NCBI RefSeq assembly: GCF_052118845.1
Contig: NZ_JBQKGJ010000006.1
Span: 1-64,000, forward strand
DNA from: Bilifractor sp002394235
Lineage (GTDB): Bacteria; Bacillota; Clostridia; Lachnospirales; Lachnospiraceae
Direction: 5' to 3'
DNA: 64,000 nt
Position numbers and translations under genes: made by a program. Of the stretch, positions 9,253 to 18,524 are shown piece after piece (position 1 is the stretch's first letter; every line of letters begins with the position of its first letter). The notes under the pieces were generated by a model that was not told where the DNA came from, searched no databases, and saw only the letters and a program-made list of their open reading frames with translations.

Positions 9253-9571
9253 ACTGTATAAGCTCTTCGAAAACGCAGACAGGCCGCCTGTCGCGAAGCG
9301 CGCGTAAGAGACTGCCTGCGTTTTCGAAGGCAACAGGTATGAGGATGAAGCGCGAAGGCGCGAAATCCTCATATCTGAAGGATTGCGGGAGTGCGAAGCA
9401 CGGAGCAATCCGTAGCTTATACAGTATGTTATCGTATGGCCGTATCCTGTATAAGCTCTTCGAAAACGCAGACAGGCCGCCTGCCGCGAAGCGCGCGTAA
9501 GAGACTGTATGCGATTTCGAAGGCAACAGGTATGAGGATGAAGCGCGAAGGCATTGAGCAATTTATACAGT
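9253..9571. repeat. Palindromic repeat array upstream of the GH31 gene
   Basis: A 106-bp unit occurs twice in direct orientation (9254-9359 and 9447-9552). The first copy contains a perfect 14-bp inverted repeat CTTCGAAAACGCAG / CTGCGTTTTCGAAG and an inner GACAGG-CCG-CCTGTC hairpin. Between the units are further hairpins: TATGAGGAT/ATCCTCATA, GATTGC/GCAATC and GCTTATACAG/CTGTATAAGC. The whole stretch is bounded by ACTGTATAA (9253) and its reverse complement TTATACAGT (9563-9571), like a miniature transposable element. The segment at 9381-9443 recurs in inverted orientation near 53508-53575. The rest of the gap (8998-9252) shows nothing I recognise. Confidence 0.8.
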
Positions 9572-9585
9572 GTGAAGGAGACACC

Positions 9586-11565
9586 ATGATCAGACATTAT
9601 ATAATCGGAGAACCGATCGAGACAGATTCTGTTGTGCTGAATATACCGGTTGAGACAGGAGAAATTCCAGGTTTTGTTCTGGATCCCGGTGCGAAGACGA
9701 TTCGTCATCGAATGGACAGCGAGGATGTTATTTACGGACTCGGAGAAACTGTTCGCGGGATGAACAAGAGGAACTGGCTGTACATCAGCAACAACACCGA
9801 TGACTATATGCATACGGAGGGAAAGCATTCCCTTTATGCCTCCCAGAATTTTATCCTTGTTTTTTCTCCTCGGGCTTCTTTCGGACTCTATGTCGATACG
9901 CCGGGAAGAGTGACGTTTGATCTGGGATATACGGATCCGGATGTGCTGGAGATCCGTCTGGATGATTTTGACGCGAATCTCTACCTGGTCCAGGATTCGA
10001 CGCTCCCCGGAATTGCGCATGAATTCCGGCAGCTGGTGGGCAGAAGCTACATCCCGCCGAAATGGGCCTTCGGATTCGGGCAGAGCCGGTGGAGTTACCG
10101 CACGGAGAAAGAAGTGGAGGAGGTTGCTGACCGCTATCAGAAGGAAGGCATTCCGCTTGACAGTATCTATCTCGACATCGATTACATGGATCACTACAAG
10201 GACTTCACGGTTGATGAGCAGGCTTTTCCGGATTTCACGGATTTCTGCGCAAAGATGAAGAAAAGGGGAATCCATTTAGTGCCGATCATTGATGCGGGCG
10301 TCAAGATGGAGGACGGCTATGATATCTGTGAGGAGGGCAGAAAAGGCGGTTACTTCGTCAAGGATGAGGACGGAAACGACCTGGTGGCCGCTGTCTGGCC
10401 AGGGAAAGCGCATTTTCCGGACTTTATGAAGCCGGAGACGCGGAAATGGTTCGGGGAGCATTACCGTTTTCTGCTGGATCAGGGCGTGGACGGGTTCTGG
10501 AATGACATGAATGAGCCTGCGATATTCTACACGGAGAAGCACCTGAACAAGGTGTTTCGAAGAATCGATGAACTGAAGGGGGAGAATCTGGATATAGACT
10601 CTTTTTCCGAGCTGACGTCCCTGGTTGGAGGACTGTCGAACAATCCGGAGGACTACCGGAGTTTCTACCACAGATACAAGGGGAAATCCTATCGTCATGA
10701 CAAGCTTCATAATCTGTACGGGTATCTGATGACGAGGGCTGCCGGAGAAGCATTCCGAACGCTTTGCCCGGATCGGAGGATTCTGCTGTTTTCACGGTCA
10801 TCCTATATTGGGATGCATCGGTATGGAGGTGTCTGGACCGGAGACAACAGAAGCTGGTGGGAGCATCTGCTGCTCAGCATGCAGCAGATGGCAGGCCTGA
10901 ATCTGTGCGGATTTCTGTATTCCGGATCGGACATGGGAGGCTTCGGAGACGACACAACGGAGGATCTGATGATGCGGTGGCTGGAAATGGCTCTTTTTAC
11001 ACCGCTGTACCGCAATCACAATGCAAAGGGAAACCGCTTTCAGGAGCTCAGCGCGTTTGCGCATCCGGAGCGCTTCCGCCCGATCATCGAGATCAGATAT
11101 GCTTTGCTTCCATATATTTACAGCGAGTTTATGAAGGCGGCGCTCCGCGACGGTATGTATATGATGCCGCTTGCCTTTCAGTGGCCGGACGACAGAAGAG
11201 CAGTGGAGACGGAGGATCAGCTGCTCGTCGGGGAGAGCGTGATGATCGCGCCGGTGTATCGGCAGAACGCTTCCGGCCGTTATGTCTATCTGCCGGAGGA
11301 TATGATGCTTCTGCGTATGAGAAGCTGGAACGATTACGATGAGATTCAGCTTTCAGAGGGCGATCACTATGTGAAGGCAGAGCTCGGGGAAGTGCTGATT
11401 TTCATCCGAAAGGGACATGTGCTTCCGCTCTGCCATCCGGCAGCAAATACGGCAGCGCTCGATTACAGCACGATCCGTTACATCTGCAATGGGGGATGCC
11501 CGGAGGATTACGAGTTATATAACGATGATGGAATTACTCCCGTGAAAGATCCCTTCCGGGCGTGA
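9586..11565 (+). CDS. GH31 family alpha-glucosidase / alpha-xylosidase
   Basis: 659-residue cytoplasmic retaining alpha-glycosidase. After an N-terminal beta-sandwich (galactose-mutarotase-like) comes the TIM barrel with PPKWAFGFGQSRWSY, nucleophile Asp307 in WNDMNEP and acid/base Asp420 in WTGDNRSWW, then the usual C-terminal beta domains. Start at 9586 is supported by AAGGAG at 9575-9580; in-frame codons further upstream run through the palindromic repeats and are not real. Substrate (maltose-type or isoprimeverose-type) cannot be fixed from sequence alone. It is convergent with the next gene. Confidence 0.92.
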   Translation: MIRHYIIGEPIETDSVVLNIPVETGEIPGFVLDPGAKTIRHRMDSEDVIYGLGETVRGMNKRNWLYISNNTDDYMHTEGKHSLYASQNFILVFSPRASFGLYVDTPGRVTFDLGYTDPDVLEIRLDDFDANLYLVQDSTLPGIAHEFRQLVGRSYIPPKWAFGFGQSRWSYRTEKEVEEVADRYQKEGIPLDSIYLDIDYMDHYKDFTVDEQAFPDFTDFCAKMKKRGIHLVPIIDAGVKMEDGYDICEEGRKGGYFVKDEDGNDLVAAVWPGKAHFPDFMKPETRKWFGEHYRFLLDQGVDGFWNDMNEPAIFYTEKHLNKVFRRIDELKGENLDIDSFSELTSLVGGLSNNPEDYRSFYHRYKGKSYRHDKLHNLYGYLMTRAAGEAFRTLCPDRRILLFSRSSYIGMHRYGGVWTGDNRSWWEHLLLSMQQMAGLNLCGFLYSGSDMGGFGDDTTEDLMMRWLEMALFTPLYRNHNAKGNRFQELSAFAHPERFRPIIEIRYALLPYIYSEFMKAALRDGMYMMPLAFQWPDDRRAVETEDQLLVGESVMIAPVYRQNASGRYVYLPEDMMLLRMRSWNDYDEIQLSEGDHYVKAELGEVLIFIRKGHVLPLCHPAANTAALDYSTIRYICNGGCPEDYELYNDDGITPVKDPFRA

Positions 11566-11635
11566 CCTTCTGCTTTTTCGATGTGAATCTCCGGATGGGT
11601 GAAGCTGTCCGGAAATGAACAAGAAAATGATTGTG

Positions 11636-12514
11636 TTAACGTTCATCCTTTCCGGTTTCTCCCATGGTAAGGAGTTCTCCGTACATTTCGGGCCGGCGGT
11701 CGCGGAAGACACCCCATTCGCGGCGCATGGAAGCGACGGCGTCCAGATCGAACTGTGCCGTCACGAAGGTCTCACTTTCCCGGTCCGCAGAAGCCACAAT
11801 CTCTCCGTCCGGTCCCGCGATAAAGGAGGAACCGTAGAAGGTGATGTTTGTGTAATCCTGTTCCTCATAGCCCACCCGGTTTGAGGCCACAAGCGGCATG
11901 ATGTTGGCGGCGGCGTGACCCTGCATGCAGTTTCTCCAGTGAGGCATGGAGTCAATGCCGAGATCCGGCTCGCTTCCGATGGCAGTCGGGTACAGCAGGA
12001 TTTCAGCGCCCATCAGTGCCATGCAGCGGGCGGCCTCCGGGAACCACTGGTCCCAGCAGATGCCGACACCTATCTTTCCGAATTGGGTGTCCCATACCCG
12101 GAATCCGGTGTCTCCCGGAGCGAAATAAAACTTCTCCGCATAGGGAACACCGTCCGGAATATGTGTCTTGCGGTATTTTCCGAGAATAGTCCCGTCTGCG
12201 TCAATCATCGCGACGCAGTTGAATGCCAGATTCCCGGCATCCTCATAGAAGCATATGGGGAGCACAACATGCAGTTCTCTTGCAATACTCTGAAAGCGCT
12301 TTACTGCCGGGTTGTCTTCCATTTTCGTGGCAAGGTGAAGATATTCATACTTATGTGTCTTGCAGAAATAGGGGCGTTCAAAAAGCTCCTGAAGCAGAAT
12401 GACATTTGCCCCGGCCGCAGCGGCATCCCGTACAATCTTTTCCGCCTTGTCCAGTGTTTCCTCTTTATTCCATGAGCAGGCGAACTGTGTCGCCGCAAGA
12501 GTTACTTTTCGCAT
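11636..12514 (-). CDS. aguB: N-carbamoylputrescine amidase
   Basis: 292-residue nitrilase-superfamily enzyme converting N-carbamoylputrescine to putrescine, CO2 and ammonia. The Glu-Lys-Cys triad is visible in LLQELFERPYF (Glu43), KYRKTHIPD and GICWDQWFPEAAR; the closing RREWGVFRDRRPE region matches AguB rather than other nitrilases. RBS AAAGGAG lies just upstream. No agmatine deiminase gene is beside it in this window, so the gene is separated from its usual partner. A terminator-like hairpin sits in its leader. Confidence 0.93.
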   Translation of the reverse strand: MRKVTLAATQFACSWNKEETLDKAEKIVRDAAAAGANVILLQELFERPYFCKTHKYEYLHLATKMEDNPAVKRFQSIARELHVVLPICFYEDAGNLAFNCVAMIDADGTILGKYRKTHIPDGVPYAEKFYFAPGDTGFRVWDTQFGKIGVGICWDQWFPEAARCMALMGAEILLYPTAIGSEPDLGIDSMPHWRNCMQGHAAANIMPLVASNRVGYEEQDYTNITFYGSSFIAGPDGEIVASADRESETFVTAQFDLDAVASMRREWGVFRDRRPEMYGELLTMGETGKDER

Positions 12515-12571
12515 TGCGAAATCTCCTTTCAGCAGAATTCTAATTATAGAATGGTTTTGTGTGACAGACAG

Positions 12572-12605
12572 AAAAAGGCATCAGTTCGCGTACGGAACTG
12601 ATACC
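12572..12605 (-). terminator. Terminator hairpin in the aguB leader (possible attenuator)
   Basis: On the minus strand an 11-bp stem GGTATCAGTTC / GAACTGATGCC (one G-U pair), 7-nt loop, then TTTTT. It lies between the predicted aguB promoter and the aguB start, about 60 nt before the start codon, so it would stop most transcripts unless an alternative fold forms. Confidence 0.6.
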
Positions 12606-12644
12606 TCCCTGTATCCTTCGCAATTTGTAACGATTCAGCACACC

Positions 12645-12674
12645 ATTATCCAGGCGAAAAAAACCGCTTGTCAA
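12645..12674 (-). promoter_or_regulatory. Predicted aguB promoter
   Basis: Reading the minus strand: TTGACA (12674-12669), 18-nt spacer, GATAAT (12650-12645). Transcription would begin near 12638, about 30 nt before the leader hairpin. Confidence 0.5.
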
Positions 12675-12903
12675 AGGCCGCCGCAATGATTATAGCAACT
12701 TTACTACTGAATAAGGATACCACCGTGAGAAGCTCGGGAATATACTTATTTTCTTCCATACAGAAATCCATTGATTTTTAAAGACATTGAACCGTGGGCT
12801 TCTGTTTATTAATGCTGTATTTGGCGGACTGGCGCTGAAAGCTCGTTTACAGTATTATTATAGAGACATTGCTTTATGATCAACAGAAAGGTAGGGAATC
12901 AGC

Positions 12904-14115
12904 TTGGCAGCAAACAAAGATTTCATTCATCGTTTTCTCAATTACGTTCAGATCGATACGCAGTCCGATGAGGATGCGACAGATCAGCCGACAACTGCAA
13001 AGCAGAGGGCTCTCGCAGAGCTTCTTGAAAAAGAACTGCAAAGTCTGGGCGCCCGGACGGATTACGACCGGGAACACTGCTACGTTTATGCAGCCATTGC
13101 TTCGCATGGGAGTGGTTTTGAATCCATACCGCCACTGGGATTCATTGCTCATCTCGATACGTCTCCGGAGGTGAGCGGAAGCGGCGTGAAGCCGAGAATC
13201 ATCCGGAATTACCAGGGCGGAGACGCATTATTAAAAGAAGAGGATTTTCCGGAGCTTACGAGACATCGCGGGGAGGATCTTATAGCATCAGACGGGACGA
13301 CACTGTTAGGTGCGGACGACAAGGCGGGAATCGCGGAGATCATGAACCTCGTGCAGTATTTTCATGATCATCCGGAGGAACCGCACCGGGCGGTACGCAT
13401 TGCGTTTACGCCGGACGAGGAAACAGGACGCGGCACAGAGCATTTTGACACGGAGCGCTTCGGGGCAAAAGAGGCATATACCGTAGACGGCGGGACCTTC
13501 GGTGTCATCGAATATGAGTGCTTCAATGCGGCGGAAGCACGGGTTATCATCCATGGCAAGAATGTCCACCCGGGAAGTGCGAAAAACCAGATGAAAAATG
13601 CCTGCCTGATCGCGATGGAATTTGCTTCGATGCTCCCGCCGGCTGAAACACCGGAGCACACAGAGGGATATGAGGGATTTTACCATCTCGACCGGGTGGA
13701 GGGCGGTGTCGAACAGACAAACCTTCAGTACATCATCCGGGACCATGACCGGAAACGGTTCGAGGCACGAAAGAAAACGATTCACTCAATTGCGGCGTAC
13801 CTGAATCAAAAATACGGTGAGGGAACTGTTGACGCGTCGATCCGGGACCAGTATTACAATATGGCCGAGGTTATGAAGGATCATATGGATCTGGTCGGGC
13901 GTGTGCAGAAAGTTCTGTCGGACATGGGAGAAGTGTGTGTCACAAGCCCGATTCGTGGCGGTACAGACGGCGCAGCACTGTGTTTCCGGGGCATTCCATG
14001 TCCGAATCTGTGCACAGGAGGGTATAACTATCACAGCCGGTTCGAATATGCGAGCGTGCAGGAGATGGAGAAGACCGCGGAGATGCTGATCCGAATCGCA
14101 CAGCTGCGGCAATGA
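12904..14115 (+). CDS. pepT: Peptidase T (tripeptide aminopeptidase)
   Basis: 403-residue M20-family zinc exopeptidase releasing N-terminal residues from tripeptides in the cytoplasm. Metal ligands and catalytic residues are in FIAHLDTSPE, LLGADDKAG, TPDEETGRGTE, TVDGG and YNYHSRFEY; the VHPGSAKNQM dimerisation/substrate loop is typical of PepT. Length is normal. The start is TTG at 12904 with GAAAGG a few bases upstream; no in-frame ATG with an RBS is available. Confidence 0.95.
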   Translation: MAANKDFIHRFLNYVQIDTQSDEDATDQPTTAKQRALAELLEKELQSLGARTDYDREHCYVYAAIASHGSGFESIPPLGFIAHLDTSPEVSGSGVKPRIIRNYQGGDALLKEEDFPELTRHRGEDLIASDGTTLLGADDKAGIAEIMNLVQYFHDHPEEPHRAVRIAFTPDEETGRGTEHFDTERFGAKEAYTVDGGTFGVIEYECFNAAEARVIIHGKNVHPGSAKNQMKNACLIAMEFASMLPPAETPEHTEGYEGFYHLDRVEGGVEQTNLQYIIRDHDRKRFEARKKTIHSIAAYLNQKYGEGTVDASIRDQYYNMAEVMKDHMDLVGRVQKVLSDMGEVCVTSPIRGGTDGAALCFRGIPCPNLCTGGYNYHSRFEYASVQEMEKTAEMLIRIAQLRQ

Positions 14116-14318
14116 TGGGAAAAGCATTTCCATACGATATCGGGTTTCAAGACAGGCAGAATGCTGTTTTCAAAAGGAAATTATATGCCGGATTAAGGGG
14201 CTGCCGCATTTGCGAACAACCCCTGTTCTCTTCTTCCGGACAAATATCATCCAGACTGCCCGCTGCCGGTATGGAGGATGCTTCCGCCTCCGCAGGTTAT
14301 TGTTGGTGCTGTCATGTA

Positions 14319-14356
14319 TTGACATTTTTACAATATATGATATCATTATGATATCA
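14319..14356 (+). promoter_or_regulatory. Promoter with overlapping palindromic operator for the SPFH gene
   Basis: TTGACA at 14319-14324 and TATCAT at 14341-14346 (16-nt spacer). Over the -10 box lies TGATATCATTATGATATCA (14338-14356): two identical self-complementary 8-mers separated by TTA. This geometry suggests a dimeric repressor blocking the promoter; the regulator is unknown, but the small Arc-like protein encoded downstream is one candidate. Confidence 0.55.
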
Positions 14357-14423
14357 AATAAATATCGTCTTCGGGCCGCGATTGCCCGGAAGCCTTTTTT
14401 AGGGGGCGGAAAGGAAAAACGTT

Positions 14424-15449
14424 ATGGAAGAGAAGCAATTGGTGAAGAAGAACAATGGGATGCCTGTTTTGCTGCTACTGGTTGCACTGTATGTGGCGTC
14501 TGTTTTTCTGTTTGTGACGGGAATCAAGCTTGGAACGGAGGATTCTCTGTTTCTTCCGGCCTTCCTTCCGGCGATTCTGTGGTGGGGACTTGGATGGATC
14601 TTCTGCATGGGATTGAAGGTTGTCAAGCCGCAGGAAGCGCTTGTGCTGACGCTTTTTGGCAAGTATATCGGGACGATCAAGACGGATGGATTTTACTATG
14701 TGAATCCTTTCTGCTCGTCAGTAAATCCAGCCGCGAAGACAAGGCTGGGACAGAGCGGAGATGTGAATGAGAACGCTTCGGCCCATGGGATTCAGCTGTC
14801 GCTTTCTTCCGTGAACAAGACAGAGGAGCCGGCGAACTGGAAGATTTCTCTGAAAGCGATGACCCTGAATAATGCGAAGCAGAAAGTCAACGACGTACTT
14901 GGCAACCCGGTGGAGATCGGCGTGGCAGTGATCTGGAGAGTCAGTGACACAGCGAAGGCAGTTTTCAATGTCGATAATTATAAGGAATATCTGTCGCTCC
15001 AGGTAGATGCGGCGGTGCGGGATATCGTGAAGATTTACCCGTATGATGTGGCACCGAATATCGATACGACCGGTGACGGACAGGCTGACGACGGAAGTCT
15101 TCGCGGGTCTACGACGGTTGTGGCGGACAGAATCCGCGATCTGATTCAGAAAAAGGTGGAAAATGCCGGACTTGTGATTGAAGAAGCGAGAATCACGTAT
15201 CTGGCTTATGCTCCCGAGATCGCCGCGGTGATGCTTCAGAGACAGCAGGCTTCCGCAGTGATTGACGCGAGAAAGATGATCGTGGACGGTGCGGTCGGTA
15301 TGGTTGAGATGGCACTGGAGCGGCTGAAGGAAAACGGCGTGGTGGATCTCGACGAGGAACGGAAGGCGGCAATGGTGTCGAACCTGCTGGTGGTTCTGTG
15401 CGGCAACCATGACGCACAGCCCGTTGTGAATTCGGGAAGCCTGTACTGA
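14424..15449 (+). CDS. SPFH (band 7/flotillin-like) membrane protein
   Basis: 341 residues: two hydrophobic segments near residues 13-32 and 42-60 anchor the protein, followed by an SPFH domain (VKPQEALVLTLFGKYIGTIK ... ) and a helical C-terminal part ending in a short polar tail. Such proteins form oligomeric membrane scaffolds; the client is not known. A purine-rich GGAAAGG lies about 10 nt before the ATG. It is followed by a small ribbon-helix-helix protein gene, an arrangement I associate with Firmicutes SPFH loci. Confidence 0.85.
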   Translation: MEEKQLVKKNNGMPVLLLLVALYVASVFLFVTGIKLGTEDSLFLPAFLPAILWWGLGWIFCMGLKVVKPQEALVLTLFGKYIGTIKTDGFYYVNPFCSSVNPAAKTRLGQSGDVNENASAHGIQLSLSSVNKTEEPANWKISLKAMTLNNAKQKVNDVLGNPVEIGVAVIWRVSDTAKAVFNVDNYKEYLSLQVDAAVRDIVKIYPYDVAPNIDTTGDGQADDGSLRGSTTVVADRIRDLIQKKVENAGLVIEEARITYLAYAPEIAAVMLQRQQASAVIDARKMIVDGAVGMVEMALERLKENGVVDLDEERKAAMVSNLLVVLCGNHDAQPVVNSGSLY

Positions 15450-15699
15450 AACTGAATGATGAATGCGGCGGCGCTGCCATTCCGGGTTAGTATGGTCTGG
15501 CGAAGGCCGCCGCTTCCTTTTGAGACGTGCTGAGAGGTTTTTTACGATAGTTTCGTATAAGGCTGACCATAACCGTGCTGCGCGAACAAACCGTTTCCAC
15601 CCGCAGGTGGAAAACCTGCCAGCCCAAAAACCAGGATATATTTCTGAAGGGTGTGAGCAAACAGTTTCCGGATATGGTAGACAGAAAGCAGGTGAGCAG

Positions 15700-15894
15700 A
15701 TGGCGAAGAAGCAGGTACCGCTTCGATTGAATGAAAAATTGTATGACGCGATCGCAGCCTGGGCGGAGGATGATTTTCGTTCGGTGAACGGGCAGATCGA
15801 GTATCTTTTGACGGAATGCGTAAAGCAGAGAAAAAAGGACGGGAAGTATGTGTCGGAGCATCTCGATGAACCGCCGGAGCTGGACATCCGGTAA
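15700..15894 (+). CDS. Small Arc-like ribbon-helix-helix protein
   Basis: 64 residues. The pattern KQVPLRLNEKLYDAIAAWAEDDFRSVNGQIEYLLTE (given here as a region, residues 4-39) fits an Arc/MetJ-type beta strand followed by two helices, a DNA-binding fold acting as a dimer. The start at 15700 has AGGTGAG just upstream. It follows the SPFH gene by 250 bp and ends immediately before a possible 44-codon reading frame. It may autoregulate the SPFH operon; that is inference. Confidence 0.7.
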   Translation: MAKKQVPLRLNEKLYDAIAAWAEDDFRSVNGQIEYLLTECVKQRKKDGKYVSEHLDEPPELDIR

Positions 15895-16029
15895 ATGACC
15901 ATGCTATCTGCAACGCTATATACGTACGGGATAGGTGTCTGCGGCTACCCGCTGCTTTACCGCTTCCGTGTGTACTGCATGGAGGCTGTGAAGCAGCGGG
16001 TTCGGGAAGGCAGGAATTTTACAGCCTGA
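15895..16029 (+). CDS. Possible 44-residue small protein
   Basis: ATG directly abuts the TAA of the Arc-like gene, as in translational coupling. The 44-residue product (MTMLSATLYTYGIG ... EGRNFTA) has no motif I recognise, one mildly hydrophobic stretch and two cysteines. No convincing RBS. It precedes the LytTR regulator, where a signalling peptide could be encoded, but it lacks an obvious AgrD leader. Low confidence. Confidence 0.2.
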   Translation: MTMLSATLYTYGIGVCGYPLLYRFRVYCMEAVKQRVREGRNFTA

Positions 16030-16181
16030 CGAGGACAATTGTGCGTTAAAGGGATGTAAAATCAGGCAGAATGCGATAGGATGATTGCAGGGTTGGAGTT
16101 CATGATCTGCAAGCATCCTTTTGACAGGTATGTCAGCGGATGAAAAATGTATGCGTGATTTTGTCGGGAGAGGATGAGGAG

Positions 16182-16892
16182 ATGCTTCGAATTGCGATTG
16201 TTGAGGATGATGAGAATTACCGCCGGGAGTTCCGCGGATATCTGGAACAGTACGGAAGAGAGCATGGCGAAGTTTTTTCCATCCGGGAATTCTCCGATGG
16301 AGACGGAATTCTGAATCCGTATACACCGGATTACGATATTATTCTGATGGATATTGAGATGGCATTTGTCGACGGGATGACGGCGGCGCAGGAGATCCGC
16401 AAGTCGGATACGGAGGTCTGCATCATTTTTATTACCAATATGCCTCAGTACGCGATCAAGGGCTATACGGTCGGCGCACTGGATTATATTCTGAAGCCGG
16501 TTTCCTACTATTCCTTTTCGGAGACCATTACACGTGCACTGGGAAGAAGGAAGACAATCCAGAATAAGTACGTGATTTTGAGTGTCAAGGGCGGGATGCG
16601 GCGGATTTCCACTTCTTCCATCCGTTACATTGAAGTCATGAACCATGAACTGATTTTTCATCTGGTTTCAGAAGAGATAACCTCAAGAGGCGCGCTGAAG
16701 GAGGTGGAAAAGGAACTATCCGGCGAGTATTTCTTTCAGTGTAACAAGGGCTTTCTGATTAATCTGGCTTATGTAGACGGTATCGTCGGGAATGATGTTC
16801 AGATCGGGGAGGACCGTCTGCAGGTGAGCCGGTCCAGGAAAAAGCCTTTGATGGATGCTTTGAATCAGTACATGGCGGAGACAGGGAGGTAA
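16182..16892 (+). CDS. LytTR-family response regulator (AgrA-like)
   Basis: 236 residues: receiver domain with acidic pocket (IVEDDE) and phospho-acceptor Asp57 in ILMDIEM, then a LytTR DNA-binding domain from about residue 135 (ISTSSIRYIEVMNHELIF, CNKGFLINLAYVDGI). The start at 16182 follows GAGGATGAGGAG. It overlaps nothing but is only 4 bp from the sensor kinase gene, so the two form one operon. Targets are unknown; the downstream GH2 gene is separated by a strong terminator. Confidence 0.92.
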   Translation: MLRIAIVEDDENYRREFRGYLEQYGREHGEVFSIREFSDGDGILNPYTPDYDIILMDIEMAFVDGMTAAQEIRKSDTEVCIIFITNMPQYAIKGYTVGALDYILKPVSYYSFSETITRALGRRKTIQNKYVILSVKGGMRRISTSSIRYIEVMNHELIFHLVSEEITSRGALKEVEKELSGEYFFQCNKGFLINLAYVDGIVGNDVQIGEDRLQVSRSRKKPLMDALNQYMAETGR

Positions 16893-16896
16893 CGGG

Positions 16897-18276
16897 ATGG
16901 ATGTATACGGGCTCCTGTTTCGTACTGCTTCCGGAAATGTCCTGCCGGATCTTAAGGACACACCGGGAATTTATTATGCAATCACCTATATGATTGCTTT
17001 TGCAATCATCAGTCATTACCGGCCGGCCCGGAGAAAGGGCTGGAAGGGGAATCTGATTTTTCTGGGAATGGGAGGATTTCTCATTTTTTACATGACGGTG
17101 ACGAAGAATCCCCCTCTTCCGTTATTCCTTCCGGTTGTAATGGGTACCATTGTTCAGATTTTTCTCGGCTTTTACTGGCTGACAGAGATGAACTGGAAGA
17201 ATTGTCTCTTTGATACACTTCGCGCCTTTATTCTGGGAGAGTTTGCGGCTTCTCTGGAATGGCAGCTTTATTATTTCGGTTTGACAGAATTAAGGGTTGC
17301 CTTGAATCCGCTGACAAATCTGATCTTTATGCTGCCGACCTATGCCGGTGTATTCGTTCTGGCTGCCGCGCTGGAGAGGAAATATGACAGCCGGTCCGGA
17401 AGGTATGAACAGCTGGAATTACATGGACATGCACTTCTTGGGGAGATATTGATCATCGGCGCGGTGTATTTCATGAGTGATATCAGCTTTGTTCTCCAGA
17501 GGGCACCTTTTACCGCACGATATACATCGGAAATTCTGCTGCTTCGAACCGTTGTGGATTTTGCCGGGGTTGTTGTTCTTTATTTTTATTCCATTGTGCT
17601 GCACCAGGCACAGGAGCAGATGGAACTGCAGACCATGCAGAATATTCTTCAGCTTCAATATTCCAATTATCAGACCTCGCGGGAGAGTGTGGATCTTGTC
17701 AATCAGAAATATCATGATCTCAAGCATCAGATCGCAATTCTGAGGGACGGCATCAATTCTGAGGAAAAAGTACGGTATCTTGACAAGATGGAGGAGGAGA
17801 TCAAGCTGTACGAGGCGCAGAATAAGACCGGCAACGAGGTCCTGGATACGATCCTGACCAGCAAGGCCATGGCTTGTCAGAGATATCATGTGGAATTTAC
17901 CGTTGTGGCGGACGGCGCGGCGCTGAGCTTTATGTCGATCATGGACATCAGCTCCCTGTTCGGAAATGCCCTGGATAATGCCATCGAGGCGGCAAAGCAG
18001 ATACCGGACAGGAAAGAGAGACTGATTCATCTGACGATTGCGAGGCAGAAGAACTTTGTCAATATCACGCTGCTCAACCGCTTCAGCGGTGCGGTCAGTT
18101 TTCGAAACGGCCTTCCGGTGACAACCAAACAGAACCACGCTTACCACGGATTCGGAGTCAAGAGTATGCGCTCCACGGTGGAGAAATACGGAGGTTCACT
18201 GACGGTTAGCGCGAAGGATGGATGGTTCAGTCTTCACATCCTTCTGCCGGGCACACAGAGCCGCAGGGAAATCTGA
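16897..18276 (+). CDS. GHKL sensor histidine kinase (AgrC-like)
   Basis: 459 residues with about six hydrophobic segments in the first 230 residues, a coiled dimerisation helix with phospho-acceptor His in KYHDLKHQI, and a GHKL ATPase domain (N box GNALDNAIEAA, G box GFGVKSM). RBS GGGAGG precedes the ATG at 16897. It partners the LytTR regulator directly upstream. No AgrB/AgrD genes are adjacent, so the signal is unknown. Confidence 0.92.
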   Translation: MDVYGLLFRTASGNVLPDLKDTPGIYYAITYMIAFAIISHYRPARRKGWKGNLIFLGMGGFLIFYMTVTKNPPLPLFLPVVMGTIVQIFLGFYWLTEMNWKNCLFDTLRAFILGEFAASLEWQLYYFGLTELRVALNPLTNLIFMLPTYAGVFVLAAALERKYDSRSGRYEQLELHGHALLGEILIIGAVYFMSDISFVLQRAPFTARYTSEILLLRTVVDFAGVVVLYFYSIVLHQAQEQMELQTMQNILQLQYSNYQTSRESVDLVNQKYHDLKHQIAILRDGINSEEKVRYLDKMEEEIKLYEAQNKTGNEVLDTILTSKAMACQRYHVEFTVVADGAALSFMSIMDISSLFGNALDNAIEAAKQIPDRKERLIHLTIARQKNFVNITLLNRFSGAVSFRNGLPVTTKQNHAYHGFGVKSMRSTVEKYGGSLTVSAKDGWFSLHILLPGTQSRREI

Positions 18277-18355
18277 CCGACAGGAACGAGGCGTGACCGG
18301 AGGAGAGTGCGGCTGACATGTGGACCGCGCCGGGAGTATCACGGGAAGTGAAAAC

Positions 18356-18403
18356 AGACAGATGACGCAAAAAAATGAACCATTTGCGTCATTTGTCTTT
18401 TTT
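18356..18403 (+). terminator. Strong terminator after the LytTR/GHKL operon
   Basis: 16-bp stem AGACAGATGACGCAAA / TTTGCGTCATTTGTCT with one G-U pair and an 11-nt loop, followed by a T tract. A smaller GGCTGTC/GACAGCC hairpin lies at 18458-18490 in the same 367-bp gap. Confidence 0.9.
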
Positions 18404-18524
18404 TATCCTTTTTTGTGGTAGGCTTGAAAATGTGAGATAAGGGTTTCCGCATGACAAGGCTGTCTGGAGAGGATGATTCCTGGGACAGCCGAAGTGAAAA
18501 CAGAGGCGGAAGTCGGGAATACAG

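Noticed and set aside
9391..9585. N-terminal extension of the GH31 protein
   Set aside because: The extension reads through palindromic repeats; a good RBS precedes the ATG at 9586.
15895..16181. AgrD-like signalling peptide for the LytTR/GHKL pair
   Set aside because: The only small frame (15895-16029) lacks an amphipathic leader and a typical processed Cys region, and no AgrB gene is present.
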